Positions 53,948 to 63,135 are shown, counted from the stretch's first letter. The stretch: DNA of 64,000 bases from Desulfoscipio geothermicus (GCA_016841645.1 JAENYS010000003.1:62001-126000); one strand, 5' to 3'. The notes: generated from the letters alone by a model not told the origin. A program made the numbers and translations.

Positions 53948-54580
53948 ATGGATTTAGGAACTATTTTTGTGACGGCGTTGCTGGTTGGTTTTTCCGGCGC
54001 AGCCATGCCGGGACCGTTGCTTACAGTAACCATTGGAGAATCCGTTAGGCGTGGTTTTATAGCCGGGCCTCTTTTAATGGTGGGACATGCCTTATTGGAA
54101 ATTTTGCTGGTGCTATTGTTGGTTTGGGGAGCAGTGGGGTTATTATTGGCGGAACAAGTGCAAAGTATTATTGCTTTGGTGGGAGGAGCTTTTTTAATTT
54201 ACATGGGCTGGACCATGTGCCGTGATGCCCGGCGGGGCAGGGTTTCATTGCAGCTGACACCTGATGATGGGGAAGCTGTTAGCTTGCATCCGGTAGTGGC
54301 AGGCATTTTAGTAAGTTTGTCTAACCCCTACTGGAGCCTTTGGTGGGCTACGGTAGGGTTGGCCTATATTACTACCTCAATGACCTGGGGCATGACCGGT
54401 CTGCTAGTGTTTATGAGCGGGCACCTGTTGGCCGATTTTATTTGGTACGGGTTGGTTTCGGGCGCGATTGCCGGCGGGCGCCGGTTTTTAAATCAACAAT
54501 TCTATCGCGGAGTTATAGCTGTTTGCGGGGTATTTTTAGCTGTGCTGGGTGGTTATTTTGTATATAGTGGCCTGGCTTAA
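53948..54580 (+). CDS. LysE/RhtB-family exporter
   Basis: 210-residue membrane protein with about six hydrophobic segments. The start carries the family motif GFSGAAMPGPLLTVTIGE, and a later LSNPYWSLWWATVG matches the conserved Asn-Pro stretch. Such proteins export amino acids or related small molecules; the substrate cannot be predicted. ATG 53948 behind AAAGGAGCC. Confidence 0.88.
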   Translation: MDLGTIFVTALLVGFSGAAMPGPLLTVTIGESVRRGFIAGPLLMVGHALLEILLVLLLVWGAVGLLLAEQVQSIIALVGGAFLIYMGWTMCRDARRGRVSLQLTPDDGEAVSLHPVVAGILVSLSNPYWSLWWATVGLAYITTSMTWGMTGLLVFMSGHLLADFIWYGLVSGAIAGGRRFLNQQFYRGVIAVCGVFLAVLGGYFVYSGLA

Positions 54581-54657
54581 TGCACAATAAGAATATCTAG
54601 ATTTGAAAGAAAGGAGCTGATTACCCGTAGCGGCTTGGCCGTAATGCGGGTACGCTT

Positions 54658-56067
54658 GTGTCTATTGTATTATGTGGTATTTGTCCCCATCCGCCCGTTA
54701 TGGTGCCTGAGGTGGGACTGGGTCGGGATATTGATGTGGCCAACACTAAAAAAGCTATGTTGGAATTGGGCCGGCTGGTAAATGAAAGTAGTGCGGATAC
54801 CCTGGTGATGATTACTCCACATGGCACTGTATTTAGCGATGGTATTGGTATCAACACCGTGAAAGAACTTAAAGGAGATCTTGGCCGGTTCAACGCTGCA
54901 GGTGTGCGCTTTACATTGTCCAATGATTTGGAATTGGCGCATAAAATAGAGGAAATAGCCGGTTTGAAAAATATCACGGTAGCCGGTATAGACGTCACTC
55001 TGGCTGCCCGCTTTGGTGTATCCACTGAGTTGGACTATGGTATAACGGCACCGCTGTATTTCATTCGGGAAGCGGGTGTAAATATCCCTCTGGTGCATGT
55101 TTCCATGGGGTTGCTGCCCTTTCACCAGTTGTATTCTTTTGGGGTGGCTGTGCGGGATGCTGCTTCGAAATTAGATAAAAAAGTGGTTGTGCTGGCCAGT
55201 TCTGATCTTTCCCACCGTTTGACCCCGGACGCACCGAATGGTTACCATCCATCCGGTAAGGAATTTGATTATCAATTAGTGAAGTTGGTGGGTGCGGCGG
55301 ATGTTGATGGGATTTGTGGACTAGATGCCGACCTGGTGGAACAGGCCGGTGAGTGTGGACTGAGGTCTATCATTATGATGCTGGGAGCACTGGACGGGGT
55401 GGATATAAAGAGTGAGGTGCTGTCTTATGAAGGGCCATTCGGGGTCGGTTACCTGGTGGCCGCGCTAGTGCCCGGTGCTCAGGACGATAATCGCCGGTTT
55501 CAGGAAAAATTACAGCGTATGGCATTGGCCCGCACAAGTAAAAAACGAGCGGCTGAAAGTTATCCCGTACAGCTTGCCCGTAAGGTGCTGGAGCACTATT
55601 ACAGTAGTCAAAAGGACAAATTATATGAACCCCAGGGGGTGCCGGACGCATTTTCCAAGCGCCGGGCGGGGGTGTTTGTATCATTAAAAAAGCATGGCCA
55701 CCTAAGGGGTTGTATTGGAACTATCGCTTCCACATATAATAATATAGCTGAAGAAATTACCGAAAACGCTATCAGCGCAGCGACCCGGGATCCTCGCTTT
55801 CACCCGGTGGAACGAGAGGAATTGCCGGAACTGGATATTTCGGTGGATATTTTAGCTGATCCCGAGCCCGTGCGGGATATGGAAGAACTAGATCCCCATA
55901 AATATGGAGTCATTGTTTCCTCGGGTAGCAGGCGGGGGTTGCTGCTGCCTGATTTAGAGGGCGTAGATAACGTAGAGGAGCAGGTGGCTATCGCCAGACA
56001 AAAAGCGGGCATTGGCCCGGGAGAAAAAGTCCGCTTGGAGCGTTTTGAAGTAGTAAGGTACCGGTAG
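54658..56067 (+). CDS. MEMO-AMMECR1 fusion protein (AmmeMemoRadiSam system)
   Basis: Two domains in one 469-residue chain. Residues 1-275 are MEMO/class III extradiol dioxygenase-like (CPHPPVMVPEVG, MITPHGTV, SSDLSHRL with candidate metal His residues). Residues about 295-469 are AMMECR1 with the hallmark LRGCIGTI near 347. In other bacteria these domains are often separate genes beside a radical SAM gene, as here. The biochemical role is unknown. GTG 54658 is the only start before an upstream stop at 54628, yet it has only a weak GCGGG site; AAGGAG lies 40 bases upstream. Confidence 0.9.
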   Translation: MSIVLCGICPHPPVMVPEVGLGRDIDVANTKKAMLELGRLVNESSADTLVMITPHGTVFSDGIGINTVKELKGDLGRFNAAGVRFTLSNDLELAHKIEEIAGLKNITVAGIDVTLAARFGVSTELDYGITAPLYFIREAGVNIPLVHVSMGLLPFHQLYSFGVAVRDAASKLDKKVVVLASSDLSHRLTPDAPNGYHPSGKEFDYQLVKLVGAADVDGICGLDADLVEQAGECGLRSIIMMLGALDGVDIKSEVLSYEGPFGVGYLVAALVPGAQDDNRRFQEKLQRMALARTSKKRAAESYPVQLARKVLEHYYSSQKDKLYEPQGVPDAFSKRRAGVFVSLKKHGHLRGCIGTIASTYNNIAEEITENAISAATRDPRFHPVEREELPELDISVDILADPEPVRDMEELDPHKYGVIVSSGSRRGLLLPDLEGVDNVEEQVAIARQKAGIGPGEKVRLERFEVVRYR

Positions 56068-56110
56068 GACAAGGTAGATAGTGCATTATCTATGGCAAGG
56101 AGTTGGTCGG

Positions 56111-57129
56111 GTGCTGCACGAGGTTATGTTTTATACCAAGGGTCCCGGGGATCAGGTGAATTGCAAGGTGTGTCCCAGGCTTTGCAATATCGTCCCTGGG
56201 AAACGAGGATTTTGCCGGGTGCGCGAAAATGAGAGTGGCATTCTTTATGCCACCAATTACGCTGAGTGCTCCTCCTATGCTCTTGATCCTATTGAAAAAA
56301 AACCGCTTTATCATTTTTACCCGGGTCATCTGATTATGTCCCTGGGCACGGTAGGCTGTAATTTGCGCTGCGGTTTCTGCCAGAACTGGCAAATTGCCCA
56401 GGGAACTCCATCTACCACTCGCCTAAACCCGGAGCAGGTGGTGAAGTTGGCCTTAAAGCAAAAAGAGCGCGGTTATCCCTGTGTGGGGCTGGCATATACC
56501 TACTCGGAGCCGTTTATGTGGTATGAATATGTGTATGATACCGCCAAGCTGGCCCGTGACGCCGGTCTTGTAAATGTGCTGGTAACCAATGGTTATGTCA
56601 ACGAAATGCCGCTGCGGGAACTGCTTCCTTATATAGATGCAATGAACATAGATGTTAAGGCTTTCACCGATGACTTCTATAATTCGACTTGTGCAGGGCG
56701 GCTTGAGCCTGTTTTGCGCACTGTGGAGTTGGCTTACGGGCACTGTCATATAGAAATTACCAACCTTTTGGTAACAGGCTTAAACGATAGCCCGGAGGAA
56801 ATCAACCGTTTGGTGGACTGGCTGGCCGGTGTGGATCCGGAAATACCTCTGCACTTTTCCGTTATTTTCCCAATTACAAGTTGGAGTTACCGCCTACCCC
56901 CGGGGAGACATTAAGGTTGGCCAGAGACCTGGCCAGGCAAAAACTTTGTTATGTGTATGTTGGTAATGCCCCCCAGGTAAAGTCCTCCAGCACAATCTGC
57001 CCGGGTTGCGGTACGGTACTTATCGATCGGGAGGGGTATCAAACACGGGTTGCAAAGATGTCGGGCGGGATATGCTTGCAGTGCGGAAAAAAAATACCCG
57101 TGGTTACCGGGGCTATATCTGGAATGTAG
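56111..57129 (+). pseudogene. AmmeMemoRadiSam radical SAM enzyme, frameshifted
   Basis: The 4Fe-4S CxxxCxxC motif is GCNLRCGFC (C83, C87, C90), with N-terminal CKVCPRLC and C-terminal CPGC and CLQC pairs. GTG 56111 is preferred because AAGGAG lies eight bases upstream. After LHFS (base 56860) the frame breaks: reading on gives VIFPITSW and an early stop at 56914. Adding one C after TTTTCC restores LHFSRYFPNYKLELPPTP, the expected family sequence, which continues to 57129. Either a true one-base deletion or a sequencing error in a C run. Paired with the preceding fusion gene. Confidence 0.85.
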
Positions 57130-57219
57130 CAATTAACAATAGATATTGAAGTCTATAATATTATATAACGGTTTTCATGCATAAGGATAAAAAAATGTGT
57201 TATCAGGAGAGTTGTTATA

Positions 57220-59514
57220 TTGGCAAACGCCAGAACAGAGGAACTAAAAAAAATATTACTTGACCATATACCCGCGAGCGGCCATGTAAGTCTAACCGAT
57301 TTATGGTGCAAGGCCGGAAGCGGTCTTGATGAACTGTCAGGTGCATTGCAATCACTGGCTGTCCGGGGTGAAGTGACGGTGACCGGTCCCCAAGGCGGCC
57401 CTCCGGAACAGGTTGTATTGAGTCACCCCAATGATGATAAGACTGTTGCCGTGACGCTTGCCGGAAGAGAAAAACGGTTGGCCGCTAAAATAATTGCCTC
57501 CAACATGCCTGTTTTGAAAGGAAGGTTACTGGTTCAGACTCAAGAAATGATCATGGATCTGCTTAGTGACGGGGTTCCCCGTACCAGGGAGCAATTATCG
57601 GAAAAGCTGCAGGTGGAACTGCCGCCCAGACTGCCCGGAGGTATGCCCGATGTGATTATGCAGCCCGACCATACCTATACATTACGGGATACACAGGCCG
57701 GACAGGCTGAAATAGCTCGCCGGGCTGAAGAAGCCCGGGCTCACAGCCGGCGGGTGCGGCGTCAGCGCCAAAAAGTTGACGAATTGTTTGGGGAACATGA
57801 AACCCTTACAGAGGAAGAAATTAGCCAATTTCTGGGCGAAAAATTGCAACTCGAGGCAGTGGCTCATTTGATTATCTTGCCCGGCGGGCGTTATGCTCAC
57901 CCGGACAGCGATGCGGCCTGGGATGAGGTGGGGCGGTACTTGTCCCATTGTGAACCTATTAGCCGTAAGGAATTTGTCCGTATGTTCAAACGCCATAAGA
58001 AACTGGTGGCTCAAATAAAAAAAGGGCGTGAGGAGCCTCCTTTTGTTATTTTATCCGACGGGCGTGTTACTGTGGATACACGGTCCGAGGGTGCTGAGGA
58101 GTTGCGACGCCGGGAGATACTGGCTTATGTTCACTACACACTCAAACAGAAGATGGGCGGACGTTCATTCTTTACCCTGGAGGATTTTGCCCCCCGGGAG
58201 CGTAAATTAGCCCGGCAGGAGGCTTTGCAGGCCGGTTGTGTGGAACTTAAATTGGACCGGCGGGAGTTGTTTTGTGCTCCTATTAAGGCGGATCCCGGCA
58301 AAATTGCCCGTGAGCTCAATGAACTTACCGGGTTGGATTTGCCGGCAAGGGGAGGACCGACGGTGCCGGTAGCCTACCTCCTTGATAACTCTTACACTGC
58401 TCGGGAAGCGGGACGCTTGCTGGGTGTGCATCCAGGCGATGTCGCCGGCTTGTTGGAATTGGGACATGTACAGGGCTTTCAAATGGAAGGCGTTGTGCGC
58501 TACTGGCGTATCCCAGTTGATATTTTACACCGTTCTCCAAATATGGAAAGGATGCTGCGCCGGGCCGAGAAAATAAAAATAGGCGATGCTGCTAGAATAC
58601 TAACCATAACCCAGGACCAGATCAAGCGGTTGATTCGGGAGGGGCACCTGCGCAGTGCGGGACGTTCGGAGAAAGGCGCGAACCTACTGCGCAGGGGCGA
58701 TGTGGAAGATTTACTCGCCCGTTTGCCAGATATTCAGGGGGGATGGGGTGATACATCCGGTCAAATCCCTGAACGGCCGGTGTGGCACAAATTAAGACGT
58801 CCCAAGCGGAGCAAAACTGAGGAGGTTCGGTCCTCCGGGCCTATTATATTGGACGAATACCAGCAAAAATCCATTACTGCCCTGCTAGATGGTCACTCGG
58901 TGCTGGTGGCGGCACCCACCGGCACCGGTAAAACGTTGATTGCTGAGCGGTTGGTAGATAGTATTTTAGAACAAGGCCGGGAGGTGGTGTATACTTCTCC
59001 TATTAAAGCCCTTTCTAATCAAAAATACCGTGATTTTGCCCGCCAGTACGGTCATTACCGGGTGGGTCTGATTACCGGTGATGTATCGCTTAACGAGCGG
59101 GCGCAGCTTTTGGTGATGACAACGGAAATTTTTCGCAACTGGTGCTTTGCCAATCCGGAGTGGATGGATAATATATCTCATGTGATATTTGACGAAGTTC
59201 ATTACCTTGATGATGTGGAAAGGGGCACTGCTTGGGAAGAAAGTATTATTTTCGCGCCACCTCATGTGCGCATACTAGGTCTTTCGGCCACTGTGCCCAA
59301 CATTCATGAAATAGCCCAATGGATTGAAGAAGTACGGGGTAGCAAGGTACTGGTGGTGGAGGAATACCGGCGGGCTGTCCCGTTGGAAATCAATTGGATA
59401 ACCCCGGACAATGAGGTATTGGGTGAAGATGAGGCGCTTGATGAAATTGAGGCACTGCGCCAAGTGGGCAGTCGTCGCCGGTATATGTATGGTAACGGAG
59501 AGAAGGGGGATTAA
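57220..59514 (+). CDS. Multi-HTH Ski2-like helicase, N-terminal part
   Basis: 764 residues. The first 540 hold several winged/HTH-like segments, a charged coiled coil (about 165-190), and two excisionase-like HTH motifs (YTAREAGRLLGVHPGDV near 391; KIGDAARILTITQDQIKRL near 453). A RecA1 helicase domain follows: Walker A APTGTGKT near 565, DEVH at 658, SATVPN near 688. RecA2 is missing; it lies in the next frame. TTG 57220 behind CAGGAGAG. Superfamily 2, Mtr4/Ski2-like by DEVHYLDD. Probable RNA or DNA helicase; substrate unknown. Confidence 0.82.
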   Translation: MANARTEELKKILLDHIPASGHVSLTDLWCKAGSGLDELSGALQSLAVRGEVTVTGPQGGPPEQVVLSHPNDDKTVAVTLAGREKRLAAKIIASNMPVLKGRLLVQTQEMIMDLLSDGVPRTREQLSEKLQVELPPRLPGGMPDVIMQPDHTYTLRDTQAGQAEIARRAEEARAHSRRVRRQRQKVDELFGEHETLTEEEISQFLGEKLQLEAVAHLIILPGGRYAHPDSDAAWDEVGRYLSHCEPISRKEFVRMFKRHKKLVAQIKKGREEPPFVILSDGRVTVDTRSEGAEELRRREILAYVHYTLKQKMGGRSFFTLEDFAPRERKLARQEALQAGCVELKLDRRELFCAPIKADPGKIARELNELTGLDLPARGGPTVPVAYLLDNSYTAREAGRLLGVHPGDVAGLLELGHVQGFQMEGVVRYWRIPVDILHRSPNMERMLRRAEKIKIGDAARILTITQDQIKRLIREGHLRSAGRSEKGANLLRRGDVEDLLARLPDIQGGWGDTSGQIPERPVWHKLRRPKRSKTEEVRSSGPIILDEYQQKSITALLDGHSVLVAAPTGTGKTLIAERLVDSILEQGREVVYTSPIKALSNQKYRDFARQYGHYRVGLITGDVSLNERAQLLVMTTEIFRNWCFANPEWMDNISHVIFDEVHYLDDVERGTAWEESIIFAPPHVRILGLSATVPNIHEIAQWIEEVRGSKVLVVEEYRRAVPLEINWITPDNEVLGEDEALDEIEALRQVGSRRRYMYGNGEKGD

Positions 59515-59516
59515 AT

Positions 59517-61067
59517 ATGGCTCTGGTTAATAACGCCACCTGTGTGGGCGTGATAGAGTCGATCCAGGATCACCTGCCCACCCTTTACTTTGTGTTCAGC
59601 AGAGGTCGTACGGAACTTTTGGCCGAGGAGTTAAGCCGGGAGTGGGACTTTTTGTTACCCGTAGAAAAGAACCGGGTGGGTGAGCTAATTGAAAAGGCCG
59701 AGCACAGTTCCCCGGGGTTGTTCGGGGGACGTCGCAAGCACTTGCGACGTTTGCTATTACAGGGTATTGGCTACCACCATGCCGGACTGTCACCTGCTTT
59801 GAAAGAACTGGTGGAAACTCTTTACGAGTCCAGGTTGATTTTTGTTCTATTTTGCACGGAAACCTTTGCTGTAGGCATTAATTTCCCCGCGGCCAGTACA
59901 GTATTCGATGCCACCCGCAAGTGGGATGGGCGCAATCACCGCGGTTTACTGAACCGGGAATTTTTTCAGATGGCCGGCCGGGCCGGTAGACGCGGCTTTG
60001 ATAAGGTGGGGCATGTTTTCGTCAATATAGATGAAAAATTCCCCGAGCAAACCGGTTTTTTTGACGAAGACAAGGTTGAGCCGGTACGAGGCAGGTTGGT
60101 TATTTCCCCTAATACCGCGCTTAGCTTGCTGCACTGGAAAACCGAGCCTGAAATAGAACGTTATCTTTCCCAGAACCTGGCGGTATACCAGAACAACCGT
60201 GAGATTGCCGGTCTGGCCGGGGAGCTGGAAACGGTGGAGGAAAAAATCTATATTTTGCGCAAAAACTTTTGTGCAGATAAGGATGGGCCATTCTGCCCCA
60301 TGCTGCGGGAAAAACTTAAAAAAGAACTCAACCGCCTGCGCAACCGCAAGCGCAGTCATAAACCGGAGGTGTCGGGGCGGATAGCTGAGATTAAGTCCAT
60401 CCTGGCTCAACCCGGCAAGGGATGTTTGCATCATGACTGTCGTGACGCCCATGATGAAATTACCGCTCTTGTAGAGCGTAAGAAGGAATTGGTGCGGCGT
60501 AACCGGCAGCTGAAAAAATTTGCCGTGGATTATCACCAGGAATTTCGCCGTATGTGTAATTTGCTGGAAAAGCTAGGATTTATCAATGGTAAAACACTAT
60601 TACCCCGGGGGCTTTTTGCACTACACGTGCACGTGCAGGAAATACTAGTAACCGAGCTGGTGTTTTCCGGAATACTGCGAGAAGCCGAACCAGCTGAAGC
60701 TGCCGCTATTTTAGCTGGTATTGACTACGAGCCCGGACGTGACGAAGTTGTTGTACCCGGTATATATAACATGGACAATGTATCACTGTTAATAAATGAG
60801 CTGCTGGAAGCGGGTGTTCCTGAAAACCTATGTGTATGGTCACCTCTGTCCGGTCCGCTGGCTGAAGCCTGGTATAATAACGCAACCTTTGAGGAATTGC
60901 AGAAACGCTGCAATTTGCATGAGGGGGATATATTCTCCACTATCCGCAGGGAAATTGATGTACTGCGCCAGATCGAGCGGGCCGCCGGCGAAGACCACTC
61001 TTTCAGACAGGTCATGAACGACATTCGCAGCTCATTAGATCGGGATGAGGTAGCCGTATTAATATAG
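59517..61067 (+). CDS. Ski2-like helicase, C-terminal part
   Basis: 516 residues that complete the preceding gene: the RecA2 start LYFVFSRGRTELLAEEL, GINFPA, and motif VI QMAGRAGRRG (about 149-158), then a winged-helix and a helical domain typical of Mtr4/Ski2 proteins, with a CxxxxC-rich stretch (FCADKDGPFC; CLHHDC). It is in the -1 frame relative to the first part. ATG 59517 has its own GAGAAGGGGG site, so separate translation is possible; one added G in the run at 59505-59509 would fuse both into one chain of about 1280 residues. Confidence 0.82.
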   Translation: MALVNNATCVGVIESIQDHLPTLYFVFSRGRTELLAEELSREWDFLLPVEKNRVGELIEKAEHSSPGLFGGRRKHLRRLLLQGIGYHHAGLSPALKELVETLYESRLIFVLFCTETFAVGINFPAASTVFDATRKWDGRNHRGLLNREFFQMAGRAGRRGFDKVGHVFVNIDEKFPEQTGFFDEDKVEPVRGRLVISPNTALSLLHWKTEPEIERYLSQNLAVYQNNREIAGLAGELETVEEKIYILRKNFCADKDGPFCPMLREKLKKELNRLRNRKRSHKPEVSGRIAEIKSILAQPGKGCLHHDCRDAHDEITALVERKKELVRRNRQLKKFAVDYHQEFRRMCNLLEKLGFINGKTLLPRGLFALHVHVQEILVTELVFSGILREAEPAEAAAILAGIDYEPGRDEVVVPGIYNMDNVSLLINELLEAGVPENLCVWSPLSGPLAEAWYNNATFEELQKRCNLHEGDIFSTIRREIDVLRQIERAAGEDHSFRQVMNDIRSSLDRDEVAVLI

Positions 61068-61078
61068 GAGGTCAACAA

Positions 61079-61543
61079 GTGTCAGCTTTCGGACAAGTTG
61101 GTGTTCTTCTCTTGATCATAATATTACTGGGTATTGTAGGGCATAATTACGTGGTGGCTGCTGCTGCAGGGGTGCTGCTGGCGCTGCGCCTGCTACACGG
61201 CGAGGCGTTGTTCCCCATACTGGAAAAAAACGCTCTTAATGTTGGTATCGGTATAATTACCCTGGCTATCTTAATCCCCATTGCCAGTGGTGGGATTGGC
61301 TGGTCAGAGTTATACAAAACTATAGCAAGTCCTTCCGGGCTGGTGGCTATAGCAACAGGTATTTTTGTGGCCTATTTGGGAGGACGTGGGGTTGGCTTTC
61401 TAACTATTCAGCCTCAAGTGATAGTAGGGCTCATGGTGGGTACTATTATCGGCGTTGCTTTCTTTCGGGGGGTGCCCGTAGGGCCGCTTATCGCCGGAGG
61501 TTTGGTGGCACTGATAATTGATTTAATTGGCAATGGTAAGTAA
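61079..61543 (+). CDS. DUF441 membrane protein
   Basis: 154-residue protein made almost wholly of hydrophobic segments (about four or five). Sequence such as IIILLGIVGHNYVVAAAAG and PQVIVGLMVGTIIGVAFFRG fits the DUF441 (YtwI/YeaL) family, function unknown. GTG 61079 behind TAGGAGGTC, 11 bases after the helicase, so probably co-transcribed with it. Confidence 0.85.
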   Translation: MSAFGQVGVLLLIIILLGIVGHNYVVAAAAGVLLALRLLHGEALFPILEKNALNVGIGIITLAILIPIASGGIGWSELYKTIASPSGLVAIATGIFVAYLGGRGVGFLTIQPQVIVGLMVGTIIGVAFFRGVPVGPLIAGGLVALIIDLIGNGK

Positions 61544-61892
61544 AGTAAACTTGTAAAATAAGGACAAGACCGCAGCACGGGAACAATGGGGAAATTAGCG
61601 GTATCCTATTCACTAACTTATAATCATTGCTATATTAATCAGTCGATGATTGGTTATATAACGTTTTGCCTGGCAAGAGGTTGTGGTAAGGTTGTCCTTG
61701 AGATAGGGATGATGATATATTGCTGCAGCAGCCTCCCATTACAACCAAAAGTGAGTAAGGAAGCTTCTAACCCAAGCACTTCGCTAAGGCGTTGTGCTTG
61801 TTCATTTTTGTAGATTATTAAACATTAATATTTTACTACCAAGGAATAACAAAACGATCATTTTTCGGTATAATGAGTAAAGGGGTGAAACA
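61544..61892. other. Non-coding gap after DUF441
   Basis: No supported gene. A 75-codon frame at 61586-61813 lacks a ribosome site and resembles no family. The stretch ends with a terminator hairpin and a TATAAT (61869-61874) without a good -35, probably the promoter of the next gene. Confidence 0.5.
61774..61811 (+). terminator. Terminator-like hairpin
   Basis: AAGCAC (61774-61779)/GTGCTT (61794-61799) with an inner CGC/GCG, followed by GTTCATTTTTG. Confidence 0.65.
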
Positions 61893-62774
61893 ATGATTAA
61901 TATTTTTCAACGCCACTGGCATGCCTCTACGCGCCTAAGCCCAACCAAGCCAGGTAATGCAGCTGTTGTAATAGACCCAGGACAACAGCCAAAAAGGCAG
62001 ATTATCGCAGAAACGATTTATTGCGATACCGATTGTGAAGTTGGTGCTCGGTTGCGGGTGGACCCAAGTAGCTTTAAAATTATGGAAGCCACCTGGGAAA
62101 CCTATTCGCTACCTGTGACAATTACGAACGTTCCCGGGCTGTACGGCGTAGAGGCTTATTTTAACAGCGGGTCGGCCATTACTGAGGCAGTGGCTCACCT
62201 GGGTCCTATTCCGCGCACACTATTTAATGAAACGGTGAGCTGCGTTATTCTATCGGAACCTTTTTTGTTTAAAGAACGCGGTTTCGCTTCAGCTGCAGCT
62301 TACCGCGAATATTGGGATGTGATATATCTCAATGCCTGCCGCTATTACAGCAACCTGGATACAGCTAGTGAACAGTGGGATTACTCTGGCTACATGCGCA
62401 CCAGTATTTTGTTCAACCGGTTTGCCTCGCAGTCTGTTTTTGCACTGCCGGGTGGGGGTTTCTGCGTAGTCGCTACATATAGTGATTCTTTTCACGAAAT
62501 CAGCGTTGAGTTTGACATAGAGAGTAACCTGGTAATCACCAGGGGTGCTGGTGGATTACTTCGCGCACCACATGCCGTTTGCCTGGAAGCTAATGTTTTT
62601 TTGCCTTATCTGCAGCAGCTGGCGGGTTATGACGCTAAAAATCCAGTTAAAAAACAACTTGCCTTAGTTTTAGGCCGGGGTGACGGCTGTGTGCACCTGA
62701 TTGATACGGTGTATGACGCGCTGATAGCTGTTAATATAGCTGTGAATCGACATGGTGGTTTGGCCACCATGTAG
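61893..62774 (+). CDS. DUF2889-like protein with internal duplication
   Basis: 293 residues. The C-terminal half (FHEISVEFDIESNLVITRG, LRAPHAVCLEAN, RGDGCVHLIDTVYDALI) resembles DUF2889 proteins as I recall them. The N-terminal half has a parallel pattern (IFQRHWHASTR, DCEVGARLRVDPSSFKIMEA, TLFNETVSCVI), so it looks like two diverged copies. Function unknown. ATG 61893 behind AAGGGGTGAAA. A 9-bp perfect hairpin (ACATGGTGG/CCACCATGT, 62750-62772) spans the last codons and stop. Confidence 0.65.
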   Translation: MINIFQRHWHASTRLSPTKPGNAAVVIDPGQQPKRQIIAETIYCDTDCEVGARLRVDPSSFKIMEATWETYSLPVTITNVPGLYGVEAYFNSGSAITEAVAHLGPIPRTLFNETVSCVILSEPFLFKERGFASAAAYREYWDVIYLNACRYYSNLDTASEQWDYSGYMRTSILFNRFASQSVFALPGGGFCVVATYSDSFHEISVEFDIESNLVITRGAGGLLRAPHAVCLEANVFLPYLQQLAGYDAKNPVKKQLALVLGRGDGCVHLIDTVYDALIAVNIAVNRHGGLATM

Positions 62775-62976
62775 CAGTAACCGCCGTTTCCCATCACCCT
62801 ACCCTTTCATTAATATACTGAAATAACTATATACTCCTTTTTATAAATCGTATTACCGTATATATAATAGTTATCTTTTTTGTTAAAAAACGCTTACGAA
62901 AAAAAATTTAAAGTGTTAAAATTAGACATAGGAAAGAGAATAGCCTAATAGTAGCAGATGAGGGGCAGTCAGCATA
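62775..62976. other. AT-rich gap
   Basis: No gene seen. Long A and T runs and the palindrome-like TATATATAAT near 62855-62870; no confident promoter or hairpin. Confidence 0.4.
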
Positions 62977-63126
62977 ATGGGCGTGCTCCCTTTCTATTTC
63001 ATGATTATGTTATACATAGGCTTGCTGACGGCGGAAACATCATATGCAGTGGTAAACCCGAACAGGCCGCCGGGTGCGGTGATAGCTATGAGGTCAGTAT
63101 CTAAAAAGTATTTAGGGATAGAGTGA
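62977..63126 (+). CDS. Possible small membrane or secreted protein (49 aa)
   Basis: ATG 62977 opens a 49-codon frame beginning MGVLPFYFMIMLYIGLLTAE, a hydrophobic N-terminus like a signal or single membrane segment ending in SYA, followed by VNPNRPPGAVIAMRSV and a basic end. GAGGGGC lies about 14 bases upstream. It ends ten bases before the next gene. The alternative ATG 62958 frame is less protein-like. Weak evidence only. Confidence 0.3.
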   Translation: MGVLPFYFMIMLYIGLLTAETSYAVVNPNRPPGAVIAMRSVSKKYLGIE

Positions 63127-63135
63127 GGCAAAAAA

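Noticed and set aside
53836-54048. 70-codon frame overlapping the LysE-family start
   Set aside because: Different frame from the clear exporter gene and without its own ribosome site.
54617-54781. Open frame overlapping the start of the MEMO-AMMECR1 gene, behind the AAGGAG at 54611
   Set aside because: No suitable start codon near the site and a tryptophan-rich improbable product; probably chance.
61586-61813. 75-codon frame with several cysteines
   Set aside because: No ribosome site, ends inside a terminator hairpin, composition unlike a protein.
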